NCBI GenBank assembly: GCA_038255145.1
Contig: JBBSLP010000076.1
Coordinates: forward strand, 1 to 28,060
Direction of reading: 5' to 3'
Source: WHTX01 sp038255145
GTDB taxonomy: Bacteria; Actinomycetota; Acidimicrobiia; Acidimicrobiales; CAIXPF01
Length of the DNA stretch: 28,060 nt
Part shown: positions 5,286-12,483 of the stretch, one piece after another
How positions within the stretch are numbered: position 1 is the first letter of the stretch
Layout of the letters: every line of letters starts with the position of its first letter
Position numbers and translations under genes: made by a program
Notes under the pieces: model-generated
The model's input: only the letters and a program-made list of their open reading frames with translations
What the model was told of the DNA's origin: nothing
Database searches by the model: none

Positions 5286-7709
5286 ATGTTGTCGTCCTAC
5301 CGGGTGCTCGATCTGACGGACGAGCGGGGCCAGCTCTGCAGCTACGTCCTGGCCAGCCTGGGTGCCGAGGTCATCGCCATCGAACCTCCCGGCGGCAGCT
5401 CGTCGCGGCGCCTCGGTCCCTTCGCCGGCGACGAGGAAGGGCCCGAGCGCTCGCTGCGCCACTGGGCCTACAGCCGGGGCAAGCGGTCCGTCGTCCTCGA
5501 CCTCGACAGCGACGGGGGTCGTGACCACCTGCGCCGCCTGGCTGCGGGGGCCGACGTGCTCGTCGAGTCGTCGGGCCCCGGCGTGCTCGACGCCCTGGGC
5601 CTGGGTCACGACGAGCTGGCCGCCCTCAACCCCGCCCTGGTGTACGTGTCCATCTCGCCCTTCGGCAGCGACGGCCCCAAGGCCGGCTGGGCGGCATCGG
5701 ACCTGACCATCATGGCCGCCGGTGGACCCGAGTGGTTGACCGGCGACGAGGACCGCCCCCCGCTGCGCTGCACCGCCCCCCAGGCCTACCTGCACGCCGC
5801 AGCCGACGCCGCCGGCGCCGCCCTCATCGCCCTGCACGAGCGCCAGCGCAGCGGCCTGGGCCAGCACGTCGACGTCTCCGCCCAGCAGAGCGTCACCCAG
5901 GCCACCCAGTCCACGGTGCTGGCCCACGACCTGCAGGCCACGCCGCTGACCCGGGTGGCCGGGGGCACCAAGGTCGGACCGTTCAACTTCCAGCTCATGT
6001 GGCCGTGCAAGGACGGCTACGTGTCCGTCACCCTGCTGTTCGGCGCCGCCATCGGCCCCTTCACCCGCAACCTCATGACCTGGGCGTGCGAGGAGGGCTT
6101 CGTCGACGAGGCCACCAGGGACAAGGACTGGATCAACTACGGCACCCTGCTGTTCACCGGTGGGGAGCCGCCCGAGGAGTACGAACGGGTCAAGCGGGCG
6201 CTGGACCCGTTCTTCCTCAGCAAGACCAAGGCCGAGCTGCTGCAGGGCGCCTTCGACCGCCGCCTGCTCATCGCCCCGTGCACCACCACCCGCGACGTCG
6301 TCGACAGCCCCCAGCTCGAGTTCCGTGACTTCTGGGAGGACGTCGACCAGGGCAGCCGCCTGGTGCGCTACCCCGGGCCCCTGGCCAAGCTGTCGGCCAC
6401 CCCGCTCACCCCCCTGCCTGCGGGCGCGGCCCTGGGGGCGGACACCGAGGCCGTCCTGGCTGAGGCCCCCCGGCGCCCGGCGGTGACGGTGACCGAGCCG
6501 GCCACCGTGCGCCTGGCGCCCTTCGACGGGCTCAAGGTGCTCGACCTGCAGTGGGTCATGGCCGGACCCGCGGTGAGCCGGGTGCTGGCCGACTACGGCG
6601 CCACCGTGGTGCGGGTCGAGTCCGGCAACCGGGTGGACACGGCTCGCACCCTGACCCCCTTCCGCGGCGACGGCCAGGGGGTCGACGACTCGGGCCTGTT
6701 CAACAACATGAACGCCGGCAAGCTCGGCCTGGCCCTCGACCTGGGCAAGCCCGGGGCCCGCGAGGTGATCCTCGACCTGGTGCAGTGGGCCGACCTGGTG
6801 CTCGAGTCGTTCTCCCCCCGGGCCATGAAGGGCTGGGGGCTGGACTACGAGTCGTTGCGCCAACTGAAGCCCGACCTGATCATGGGCTCGACGTGCCTGA
6901 TGGGCCAGACCGGGCCCTACGCACCCTTGGCCGGCTACGGCACCATGGCCTCGGCCATCTCGGGCTTCTTCAACCTGGCCGGCTGGACCGACCGCTCGCC
7001 GTGCGGTCCCTTCGGGGCCTACACCGACTACGTGGCCCCCAAGCTCTACCTGCCCTGCGTGCTGGCCGCCCTCGAGCACCGCCGGGTGACCGGCCAGGGC
7101 CAGTACATCGACCTGGCCCAGGGCGAAGCCGCCCTGCAGTTCCTGGCCCCGGCCCTGCTCGACGAGTGGGTCAACGGGCGCACGGCTCAGCGCGACGGCA
7201 ACGACGACCCCACCTTCGCCCCCCACGGCGTGTACCCGGCCCTGGGCACCGAGCGCTGGGTGGCCGTGGCCTGCACCGACGACGACCAGTGGGTGGCCCT
7301 GTGCGACCTGGTGGGCCGCACCGACCTGGCCGGGTTGGATGCCGCCGGTCGTCGGGCCCGGCGCCGCGAGCTCGACGGGGTGGTCGCAGGGTGGACGGCG
7401 GGCCGTGAGCTCGGTGAGATCGAGGACGCCCTGCAGGCCCGGGGCATCGCCGCCCACCGGGTCAACGACAGCGAGGGCTGCACCACCGACCCCCAGCTCG
7501 TGCACCGGGGCCACTTCGTCGAGGTGGCCCACGGCGCCCAGGGCACGACCACGGTGGAGGGCTCGCGCTACCGGCTGTCGGCCACCCCCGGCGGTCCCGC
7601 CCATGGTGGGCCCACCATCGGCGAGCACGTGTGGGAGGTCCTCAACGGGGTCCTGGGCTACGACGCCGACCAGATCGCCGACCTGGCCGTGGCCGAGCTG
7701 CTGGAGTAG
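5286..7709 (+). CDS. Fused double-domain family III CoA-transferase (CaiB/BaiF type), 807 aa
   Basis: Family III enzymes move CoA between acyl groups through an Asp-bound anhydride; usual subunits are about 400 aa, so this is two in tandem. Domain 1 (about 1-390) starts YRVLDLTDERGQLCSYVLASLGAEV; domain 2 (about 410-800) starts FDGLKVLDLQWVMAGP and repeats the same plan. In domain 2 the catalytic Asp is D581 in GAYTDYVAPK, 21 residues before the TGQGQ turn. In domain 1 the equivalent position before SGLGQ is Tyr168 in QAYLHAA, so the first half looks inactive. The ATG at 5286 follows AGGGAG at 12-nt spacing and the reading frame stays open far upstream only as a shadow frame. A small gene starts 5 nt after the stop. 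The substrate is unknown; benzylsuccinate-type transferases use a comparable pair of unlike subunits. Confidence 0.9.
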   Translation: MLSSYRVLDLTDERGQLCSYVLASLGAEVIAIEPPGGSSSRRLGPFAGDEEGPERSLRHWAYSRGKRSVVLDLDSDGGRDHLRRLAAGADVLVESSGPGVLDALGLGHDELAALNPALVYVSISPFGSDGPKAGWAASDLTIMAAGGPEWLTGDEDRPPLRCTAPQAYLHAAADAAGAALIALHERQRSGLGQHVDVSAQQSVTQATQSTVLAHDLQATPLTRVAGGTKVGPFNFQLMWPCKDGYVSVTLLFGAAIGPFTRNLMTWACEEGFVDEATRDKDWINYGTLLFTGGEPPEEYERVKRALDPFFLSKTKAELLQGAFDRRLLIAPCTTTRDVVDSPQLEFRDFWEDVDQGSRLVRYPGPLAKLSATPLTPLPAGAALGADTEAVLAEAPRRPAVTVTEPATVRLAPFDGLKVLDLQWVMAGPAVSRVLADYGATVVRVESGNRVDTARTLTPFRGDGQGVDDSGLFNNMNAGKLGLALDLGKPGAREVILDLVQWADLVLESFSPRAMKGWGLDYESLRQLKPDLIMGSTCLMGQTGPYAPLAGYGTMASAISGFFNLAGWTDRSPCGPFGAYTDYVAPKLYLPCVLAALEHRRVTGQGQYIDLAQGEAALQFLAPALLDEWVNGRTAQRDGNDDPTFAPHGVYPALGTERWVAVACTDDDQWVALCDLVGRTDLAGLDAAGRRARRRELDGVVAGWTAGRELGEIEDALQARGIAAHRVNDSEGCTTDPQLVHRGHFVEVAHGAQGTTTVEGSRYRLSATPGGPAHGGPTIGEHVWEVLNGVLGYDADQIADLAVAELLE

Positions 7710-7714
7710 CCGGC

Positions 7715-8092
7715 GTGCCGACCACCCCCGTGCGCTTCCCCATCAGCTTCAGCGGCGTGGGCCGGGCCATGGGCGTCATCGGCCTGTCCGCCCGCAACAG
7801 CTGGGTCGACGTGGGGGCCGACGATTTCCACGTGCGCATGGGCTGGGGGTTCCGCCTCCACGTGCCGTTGACGTCGGTGCGCTCGGTGGGCCCCGACGAC
7901 CGCCCGGTGCGGGCGTGGGGGGTGCACGGCTGGAGGGGCCGGTGGCTGGTCAACGGCTCGTCCCACGGCGTCGTCCGCATCGACCTCGACCCCCCGGGCC
8001 TGGGTTCGGTCCTCGGCGCCGCCGTGCGGGTCAGCGACCTGCGGGTGTCCGTCGACGACCCCGACGGCCTCATCCGCGCCCTGCGGGTCTAG
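7715..8092 (+). CDS. Uncharacterised protein, 125 aa, coupled to the CoA-transferase
   Basis: A GTG at 7715 lies 5 nt after the CoA-transferase stop, with GGAG near the end of that gene serving as Shine-Dalgarno about 8 nt away; translation is probably coupled. The sequence is mostly beta strands (SWVDVGADDFHVRMGWGF, then LTSVRSV) with a final helix (DPDGLIRALRV). This layout resembles small bacterial PH-like domains, but I cannot confirm that. There is no membrane span, signal peptide or catalytic motif. The gene converges with the winged-helix gene at 8120. Its position suggests a partner or accessory of the CoA-transferase, which is inference only. Confidence 0.7.
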   Translation: MPTTPVRFPISFSGVGRAMGVIGLSARNSWVDVGADDFHVRMGWGFRLHVPLTSVRSVGPDDRPVRAWGVHGWRGRWLVNGSSHGVVRIDLDPPGLGSVLGAAVRVSDLRVSVDDPDGLIRALRV

Positions 8093-8094
8093 TA

Positions 8095-8110
8095 CGGCGG
8101 TGAGCCGCCG
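8095..8110. terminator. Hairpin between two convergent genes
   Basis: CGGCGG and CCGCCG form a perfect 6-bp stem with a TGAG loop, in the 27-bp gap between two facing stop codons. There is no T-tract on either side. A bidirectional, GC-rich terminator is plausible. Confidence 0.4.
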
Positions 8111-8119
8111 AAGCGACGG

Positions 8120-9304
8120 TCAGGCCGACAGTTCCCGCTCGAGGGGGGTGCGGAAGGAGGGGATGACACGCTGGTCGCCGAGCCAGGCGCCGAGCGTGGC
8201 CGCCTCGGCGTCCACGGCCGCGGTGACGTCGGCGCCGACGTCCTCGAGGAGGCGGACGACGACCTCGCCGTCCTTGCGCTGGGCCCAGCCGCCGACGATG
8301 CGCCCGTCGGACCACACCGAGGGCCCGATGTTGCCGTTGGTGTCGAACAGGGCGGCCTTGTGGGCGCCCAGGTACCAGTCCCGCCCCGTCCAGCCCATGG
8401 CCGTGGGGTCGAGACCGGGCAGCAGGGCCACCCAGGGATCCGGGGCGGTTACGGGCTCGTCGTCACCGGCCAGGACCAGGCCCGTCTCCCCATCGAGGTC
8501 GACCTCGACGATGTCCAGGCTGGCCAGCGCGGCCCTGACCTGCCCCAGGTTCAGGCCCGTCCACCAGCGCACGTCGGCCACCGTGGCCGGCCCGTAGCGC
8601 CCCAGCCAGCGGCGGATGAGCTCGGCCCGGGCGGTGGCCGGCTCCGGTTCGGGCAGCCCGCCCTCCAGCCAGCGGTCCATGGGGGCCCAGCGGTACTGGA
8701 GGCTGGACCACGTGCCCAGGGGGCGGCCCCGCACGGCCAGGCCCTCGGCGGCCAGCAGCAGCATGACCCGGGAGGTGATGGCCTGGGGTCGGTCGTAGAC
8801 CTTGCCGCTGCCCCCGCCCCACGTCGTCTTCAGATCGGGCACGTCGGTGCCCAGCTGCACGGCCGTGGCCTCACCCCGGGCCCGCAGGGCAGCCAGGGTT
8901 TCGGCCTCGACGCGGTCCAACCAGGCGGCGGGGTCGGGCTCGATGCCGGCGCTGGCCAGGTCGGCCACCAGCCGCTTGCGCTGGACGGGCACGAGGGCCC
9001 GGCCGCAGGCCCCCTGGACCACGCTGGCCAGGTCCCGGGGGACGACGAAGACGGTGCGGCGCATGCCCAGGAGACGCACCAGGGTGCGATCCTCGTACAG
9101 GGCGGCCTCGAGGTCGGCCACCGTGGCGTCGCGGCTCTCGTGCCGGCGGGCGGCGGCGGACAGGAACACCGTCGACGCCGTGGTGGCGTGCAGGCCGACC
9201 AGGTCACCGGCCACCTCGACCACGTCGCGTCCGGCGTGGCCGGGGGCCAGGTGGTGGCGTCGACCCAGCCGGGCCCGGCGCTCGTCGATGCCCATCCGTC
9301 GCAC
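8120..9304 (-). CDS. Winged-helix DNA-binding domain protein, AlkZ/YcaQ-related, 394 aa
   Basis: The length and overall pattern match the large family of about 390-aa winged-helix proteins (Pfam PF06224), which includes the DNA glycosylases AlkZ and YcaQ. Supporting segments are an N-terminal ARRHHL.PG start, the LVRLLGMRRTVFVVPRDL block, ARAELIRRWLGRYGPATVADVRWWTGL (a wing-helix unit) and a C-terminal RDWYLGAHKAALFDTNGNIGPSVWSDGRIVGGW module written here only in outline. Many members are annotated only by the domain, and base-excision activity here is unproven. I chose GTG 9304 because TACCAT lies 7 nt before it, which would give a leaderless mRNA. The ATG at 9295 is the alternative. Confidence 0.8.
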   Translation of the reverse strand: MRRMGIDERRARLGRRHHLAPGHAGRDVVEVAGDLVGLHATTASTVFLSAAARRHESRDATVADLEAALYEDRTLVRLLGMRRTVFVVPRDLASVVQGACGRALVPVQRKRLVADLASAGIEPDPAAWLDRVEAETLAALRARGEATAVQLGTDVPDLKTTWGGGSGKVYDRPQAITSRVMLLLAAEGLAVRGRPLGTWSSLQYRWAPMDRWLEGGLPEPEPATARAELIRRWLGRYGPATVADVRWWTGLNLGQVRAALASLDIVEVDLDGETGLVLAGDDEPVTAPDPWVALLPGLDPTAMGWTGRDWYLGAHKAALFDTNGNIGPSVWSDGRIVGGWAQRKDGEVVVRLLEDVGADVTAAVDAEAATLGAWLGDQRVIPSFRTPLERELSA

Positions 9305-9311
9305 CGCCTGG

Positions 9312-9317
9312 ATGGTA
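9312..9317 (-). promoter_or_regulatory. -10 box for the winged-helix gene, leaderless layout
   Basis: Read on the minus strand this is TACCAT, 7 nt before the GTG at 9304. At that distance the transcript should begin at or next to the start codon. Confidence 0.45.
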
Positions 9318-9353
9318 GGACGGAGAAGGCGGGCGACTGGCTGCTGTGGCCGG

Positions 9354-9506
9354 TCAGCCCTTCGCCTCGGCCTCGGCCTCGAGCTCGGCCGCGTCCTTCT
9401 CGGCCTGCTCTACGAGGCCGAGGTCAGGAGCGGCACCGCTGGAGTTGTCGGTGATCTCGATCTCGGCCGGGTCGCGCTCGGGTGTGGTGTCGCTGGAGTT
9501 CGTCAT
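9354..9506 (-). CDS. Small acidic protein, 50 aa
   Basis: From ATG 9506-9504 it runs to TGA 9356-9354. The product begins MTNSSDTTPERDPAEIEIT and ends in an acidic, Ala/Glu-rich helix (EQAEKDAAELEAEAEAKG) likely to be helical or coiled-coil. There is no hydrophobic core, Cys or known motif. No Shine-Dalgarno is seen, but a TAGCCC box 7 nt upstream resembles the leaderless layout of neighbours. It lies between the tRNA and the winged-helix gene on the same strand. It is a low-complexity sequence, so coding status is moderately supported. Confidence 0.5.
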   Translation of the reverse strand: MTNSSDTTPERDPAEIEITDNSSGAAPDLGLVEQAEKDAAELEAEAEAKG

Positions 9507-9548
9507 CGGCACTGGGCTACCCGCCGACCACGCCACCTACCCTCCCGC

Positions 9549-9680
9549 ATGACCGGGCGGACCAGGGTTGCCGCCATCATCGAGCGGGACGGGGTGATCC
9601 AGGCCAGTGCCGCTGGCCCCCTCCCCGGTGCGGCTGAGCCGCTGGCCGGGGGACCGAGCTGTGCGCGAGGGGGGACTTGA
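9549..9680 (+). pseudogene. Possible Nudix N-terminal remnant or 43-aa ORF
   Basis: An ATG at 9549 follows a TACCCT box by 5 nt. The first residues, TRVAAIIERDG, resemble the opening strand of Nudix hydrolases. After about 18 residues the similarity is lost and the frame runs through Ala/Pro/Gly-rich sequence to a TGA at 9678-9680, inside the tRNA gene on the other strand. A truncated gene is possible; chance is also possible. Confidence 0.25.
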
Positions 9681-9745
9681 ACCCCCACATCCTTACGGAC
9701 ACAGGCACCTGAAGCCTGCGCGTCTGCCAATTCCGCCACTCGCGC
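9662..9745 (-). tRNA. tRNA-Leu (anticodon CAG)
   Basis: Read on the minus strand, GCGCGAG at the 5' end pairs fully with CTCGCGC at the 3' end, followed by discriminator A; CCA is not encoded. A class II cloverleaf is seen: a D arm with GGCAGACGC, an anticodon stem CAGGC/GCCTG with the loop TTCAGGT (anticodon CAG), a long variable arm, and a T arm GGGGG-TTCAAGT-CCCCC. The length is 84 nt. CAG reads CUG, one of the commonest codons in this GC-rich genome. Confidence 0.97.
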
Positions 9746-9790
9746 TCGGTGGCCTCGGGGAGGACGGATCCCGTCCCGAACAGCCAGAGA

Positions 9791-9796
9791 ACCGTA
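9791..9796 (-). promoter_or_regulatory. -10 box candidate for tRNA-Leu
   Basis: Read on the minus strand this is TACGGT, 45 bp before the 5' end of the tRNA. It fits the TANNNT pattern; no good -35 is seen. Confidence 0.35.
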
Positions 9797-9844
9797 GCGC
9801 AACGCGGGCCGGAAGGCGACCGCGATGCCGAGCGGGTGTCGAAC

Positions 9845-9850
9845 TATCGT
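9845..9850 (+). promoter_or_regulatory. -10 box for fhaA, leaderless layout
   Basis: TATCGT ends 6 nt before the GTG at 9857. No Shine-Dalgarno lies between, so the transcript probably starts at the initiation codon. Confidence 0.5.
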
Positions 9851-9856
9851 GGGTCC

Positions 9857-10516
9857 GTGGTCCTACGAGCCTTCGAGCGTCGCCTGGAGAAGCTCGTCGA
9901 CGGCGTTTTCGCCCGGACGTTCAAGTCGGGCATCCGCCCGGTCGAGCTGGGCCGGCGCATGGCCCGGGAGATGGACACGGCCAAGACCATCGGGGTCTCG
10001 GGCTCCCCGGTCGCTCCCAACCAGTTCACCATCCGCCTCGCCCCCGAGGACGCCGACAACTTCGCCGACATCGGCGACGCCCTGGTGGCCGAGCTGTGCG
10101 ACACCGCCCGTGACCACGCCCGCGACGAGGGCTACCGGTTCATGGGTCCCCTGCGCGTCGAGCTCGTGCCCGAGGAGGGGCGCCGGGAAGGCACCTTCCA
10201 GATCGATGCCCGCCTGCGTCAGGGCGACGGCGGCGTGGGGGCGGGAAGTCTGGTCCTGGCCGGCGGCCGTCGGGTCGTGCTCGGAGAGGGGACGACCACC
10301 ATCGGCCGCCTGCCCGACTGCGGCGTGCAGCTGAACGACGCCAACGTCAGCCGCCACCACGCCGAGATCCGCCCCGCCGGGGAGGGCTTCGTCATCGTCG
10401 ACCTCGGCTCCACCAACGGCACCAAGGTCAACGGCGCCCGCATCGGCGAACGACCCCTGCGCGACGGTGACCAGATCACCGTGGGTGCCACGACCCTGCA
10501 CTTCGACGCGTCCTGA
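9857..10516 (+). CDS. fhaA: FhaA: DUF3662 plus FHA domain, compact form, 219 aa
   Basis: FhaA binds phosphothreonine on envelope-assembly proteins phosphorylated by PknB; in mycobacteria it regulates peptidoglycan precursor flow through MviN. Residues 1-115 are the DUF3662 domain (LRAFERRLEKLVDGVFARTF, then VELGRRMAREMD and the NQFTIRL segment). The FHA domain occupies about 135-219, with GR in TTIGRLPDCG, SRHH at 165-168 and the DLGSTNGTKVNG loop, all phosphopeptide-contact motifs. Mycobacterial FhaA is over 500 aa because of a long disordered linker; here the two domains are almost directly joined. The GTG start is supported by the -10 box 6 nt upstream and by the beginning of family similarity. 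It heads the envelope cluster. Confidence 0.93.
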   Translation: MVLRAFERRLEKLVDGVFARTFKSGIRPVELGRRMAREMDTAKTIGVSGSPVAPNQFTIRLAPEDADNFADIGDALVAELCDTARDHARDEGYRFMGPLRVELVPEEGRREGTFQIDARLRQGDGGVGAGSLVLAGGRRVVLGEGTTTIGRLPDCGVQLNDANVSRHHAEIRPAGEGFVIVDLGSTNGTKVNGARIGERPLRDGDQITVGATTLHFDAS

Positions 10517-10522
10517 GCGGCG

Positions 10523-10528
10523 TAGTCT
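10523..10528 (+). promoter_or_regulatory. -10 box for fhaB, leaderless layout
   Basis: TAGTCT lies in the 21-bp gap after fhaA, 9 nt before the GTG at 10538. There is no Shine-Dalgarno, which suggests an internal leaderless promoter for fhaB and the genes after it. Confidence 0.5.
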
Positions 10529-10537
10529 CCACGCGTT

Positions 10538-11023
10538 GTGCCCGAGCAACTGCTCACGATCCTCAAGCTGTGCCTGCTGGCACTGCTCTACCTCTTCTTC
10601 CTCCGGGTCATCCGAGCCGTGTGGGTCGAGGTGAACGGACCCCGTCTCCGTGCGGCCCGTGTCCCTGACGACGCCGCAGAACCGGATCGCAAGAAGGTGG
10701 CCAAGGCCACGGCCAAGGCCCGCAAGGCGTCCAAGGGCGGCCCCGTGCTCGTGGTGGTGTCGCCCGACGACCAGCAGGGCCAGACCTACCCCCTGGCCGA
10801 CGAGCTCACCGTGGGCCGCGCCGCGGGCTGCCAGGTGACCCTGGACGACACCTACGTGTCCCAGATGCACGCGCGCGTCTTCACCAGGGACGGGTCCATC
10901 TTCGTCGAGGACCTGGGCTCGACGAACGGCACCTACCTCAACCGGACCAAGGTGGCCGGGCCCATGCTGATCTGTCCGGGGGACCGCCTACAGATCGGTT
11001 CCACCGTCATGGAGCTGGCGTGA
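10538..11023 (+). CDS. fhaB: FhaB/FipA: membrane-anchored FHA protein, 161 aa
   Basis: The N-terminus has one membrane span (LKLCLLALLYLFFLRVIRAVW, about residues 9-29), then a basic Ala/Lys-rich linker (KKVAKATAKARKASKG). The FHA domain fills about residues 70-160: LTVGRAAGCQ, YVSQMHARV and the DLGSTNGTYLN loop, which are the phosphothreonine-binding elements. In mycobacteria FhaB (FipA) links kinase signalling to FtsZ and FtsQ. Length and topology match the family. The stop overlaps the GTG start of pstP (GTGA), so the two are translationally coupled. Confidence 0.93.
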   Translation: MPEQLLTILKLCLLALLYLFFLRVIRAVWVEVNGPRLRAARVPDDAAEPDRKKVAKATAKARKASKGGPVLVVVSPDDQQGQTYPLADELTVGRAAGCQVTLDDTYVSQMHARVFTRDGSIFVEDLGSTNGTYLNRTKVAGPMLICPGDRLQIGSTVMELA

Positions 11024-12483
11024 CCGCTCTGGCCGGCGGGGTGGCCACCGACGTCGGCCAGGTGCGTTCGGCCAACGAGGACGGCGCCCTGGTCTCGGCC
11101 TTCCTGTTCGCCGTGGCCGACGGCATGGGCGGTCACCGCGGCGGCGCCGTGGCCTCGGCCCAGGCCCTGCGCGCCCTCGATGCCGGCCACCCCTACGGCT
11201 CCGCCGCCGACCTGGTGGCCGCGGTCGAGGCCGCCAACCGTTCGGTGTACGCCCAGGCCCAACAGGACGCCGATCTGCGGGGCATGGGCACGACCCTGTG
11301 CGCCGTGGCCCTGGTCGAGGGCCCCGGCACCGAGGAGGGCCGCGACGAGCACCTGGTGGTGGTGAACGTCGGCGACAGTCGGGCCTACCGCCTCGACCGC
11401 CACGGTTCGCTCGAGCAGCTCACCGTGGACCACAGCCTGGTGCAGATGATGGTCGACGACGGTCGCATCGCCCCCGGCGACGCCGAGCACCACCCCCAAC
11501 GCAACATCCTCACCCGGGCCCTGGGCATCGACGCCGAGGTGGTGGTGGACAGCTGGGAGTTCGACGCCCGCCCCGGTGACCGCTACCTGGTGTGCTCCGA
11601 CGGCCTCTTCGGCGAGGTCGACGGGCCCCGCATCGCCGCCGAGCTGCGCCGCTGGGCCGATCCCCAGGAGGCCGCCCGCCAGCTGGTGGCCACGGCCAAC
11701 GCCTCGGGCGGGCGCGACAACATCACCTGTGCCGTGTTCGACGTGGTCGACGGGCCGGTGGACCCCGTGCTGCAGACCACCATGGCCGGCTCACTCGGTC
11801 GGTTCGCCGACGTTCCCGGCACCCCTGGAGCCCGCGGAGCCGCCGGGCCGTCGCCCACCGCCCGCACCACGGCCCTGCCCATCGCCGTGGCCGAGCGCCG
11901 GGACCGCAACGCCGAAGCCCCGACGCCCGACGCCCGACTGCGCCCGCCGCGGGGCGTGCCCGGCTCGGGCGTCGTCGCCGCGCCACCGGGACCCCCGCCC
12001 ACCGGCCGGCCCCGGCGCTTCACCCTGCGGGTCATGATCTTCCTGCTGGCCATCGTCACCGTGGTGGCCCTGGGCGTGCTCGCCGTGGGCTGGTACGTCA
12101 CCCGCACCTGGTTCGTGGGGGCCGACGCCGGCTCCGTCGTCATCTACCAGGGACGACCCGGCGGTGTGCTGTGGTTCGACCCCACCGTTGCGGAGCGCTC
12201 CGACGTGCCCGTGGTCGACCTGCCGGCGGCGGACTGCGACATCGTCGTGTCCCAGCTGTCCACGACCAGCCTGGACGAGGCCCGCGCCGTCGTCGACCGC
12301 ATGCGGGCCGACCTGGCCGCCCGCTCACCGGGCACCCCGACCACCGTGCCCGGGGCGCCGACGACCCTGCCCGGGACAGCGACCACGCTGCCCGGCAGTC
12401 CGCCGACCGAGGCCACCCCCGCTCCCACGACGACCACGCCGACCGCCCCGGCACCCGTCGTCGACGCCTGTGAGGCGGGCTGA
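11020..12483 (+). CDS. pstP: PstP: membrane PP2C Ser/Thr phosphatase, 487 aa
   Basis: PstP removes phosphates placed by the Ser/Thr kinase of this cluster. The PP2C catalytic domain covers residues 1-245, with the metal-binding signatures in order: NED at 19-21, ADGMGGH (D34, G35), GDSRAYR, SDGLFGEV (D194) and GGRDN (D233). A disordered Pro/Ala/Arg segment follows, then one membrane span at about 337-360 (MIFLLAIVTVVALGVLAVGW). The extracellular part has a small domain with two Cys and a Pro/Thr-rich tail. This is the mycobacterial PstP plan. It starts with GTG overlapping the fhaB stop, and rodA starts directly after its stop codon. All catalytic Asp residues are present. Confidence 0.95.
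   Translation: MTALAGGVATDVGQVRSANEDGALVSAFLFAVADGMGGHRGGAVASAQALRALDAGHPYGSAADLVAAVEAANRSVYAQAQQDADLRGMGTTLCAVALVEGPGTEEGRDEHLVVVNVGDSRAYRLDRHGSLEQLTVDHSLVQMMVDDGRIAPGDAEHHPQRNILTRALGIDAEVVVDSWEFDARPGDRYLVCSDGLFGEVDGPRIAAELRRWADPQEAARQLVATANASGGRDNITCAVFDVVDGPVDPVLQTTMAGSLGRFADVPGTPGARGAAGPSPTARTTALPIAVAERRDRNAEAPTPDARLRPPRGVPGSGVVAAPPGPPPTGRPRRFTLRVMIFLLAIVTVVALGVLAVGWYVTRTWFVGADAGSVVIYQGRPGGVLWFDPTVAERSDVPVVDLPAADCDIVVSQLSTTSLDEARAVVDRMRADLAARSPGTPTTVPGAPTTLPGTATTLPGSPPTEATPAPTTTTPTAPAPVVDACEAG

Noticed and set aside
5244..7628. A 794-codon open frame on the minus strand opposite the CoA-transferase
   Set aside because: It is a shadow frame of a gene with intact family motifs, and its translation is Gly/His/Val/Gln-rich with no recognisable domain.
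9354..9506. Small acidic protein considered as Pup (prokaryotic ubiquitin-like protein)
   Set aside because: It ends in AEAKG and lacks the C-terminal GG-Q/E and the conserved helical core of Pup; no proteasome genes are nearby.
9503..9802. Minus-strand ORF containing RVAELADAQASGACVRKD
   Set aside because: This is the well-known translation artefact of a tRNA-Leu gene; the tRNA at 9662-9745 explains it. The plus-strand peptide GLEPPHPYGHRHLKPARLP is the same artefact on the other strand.
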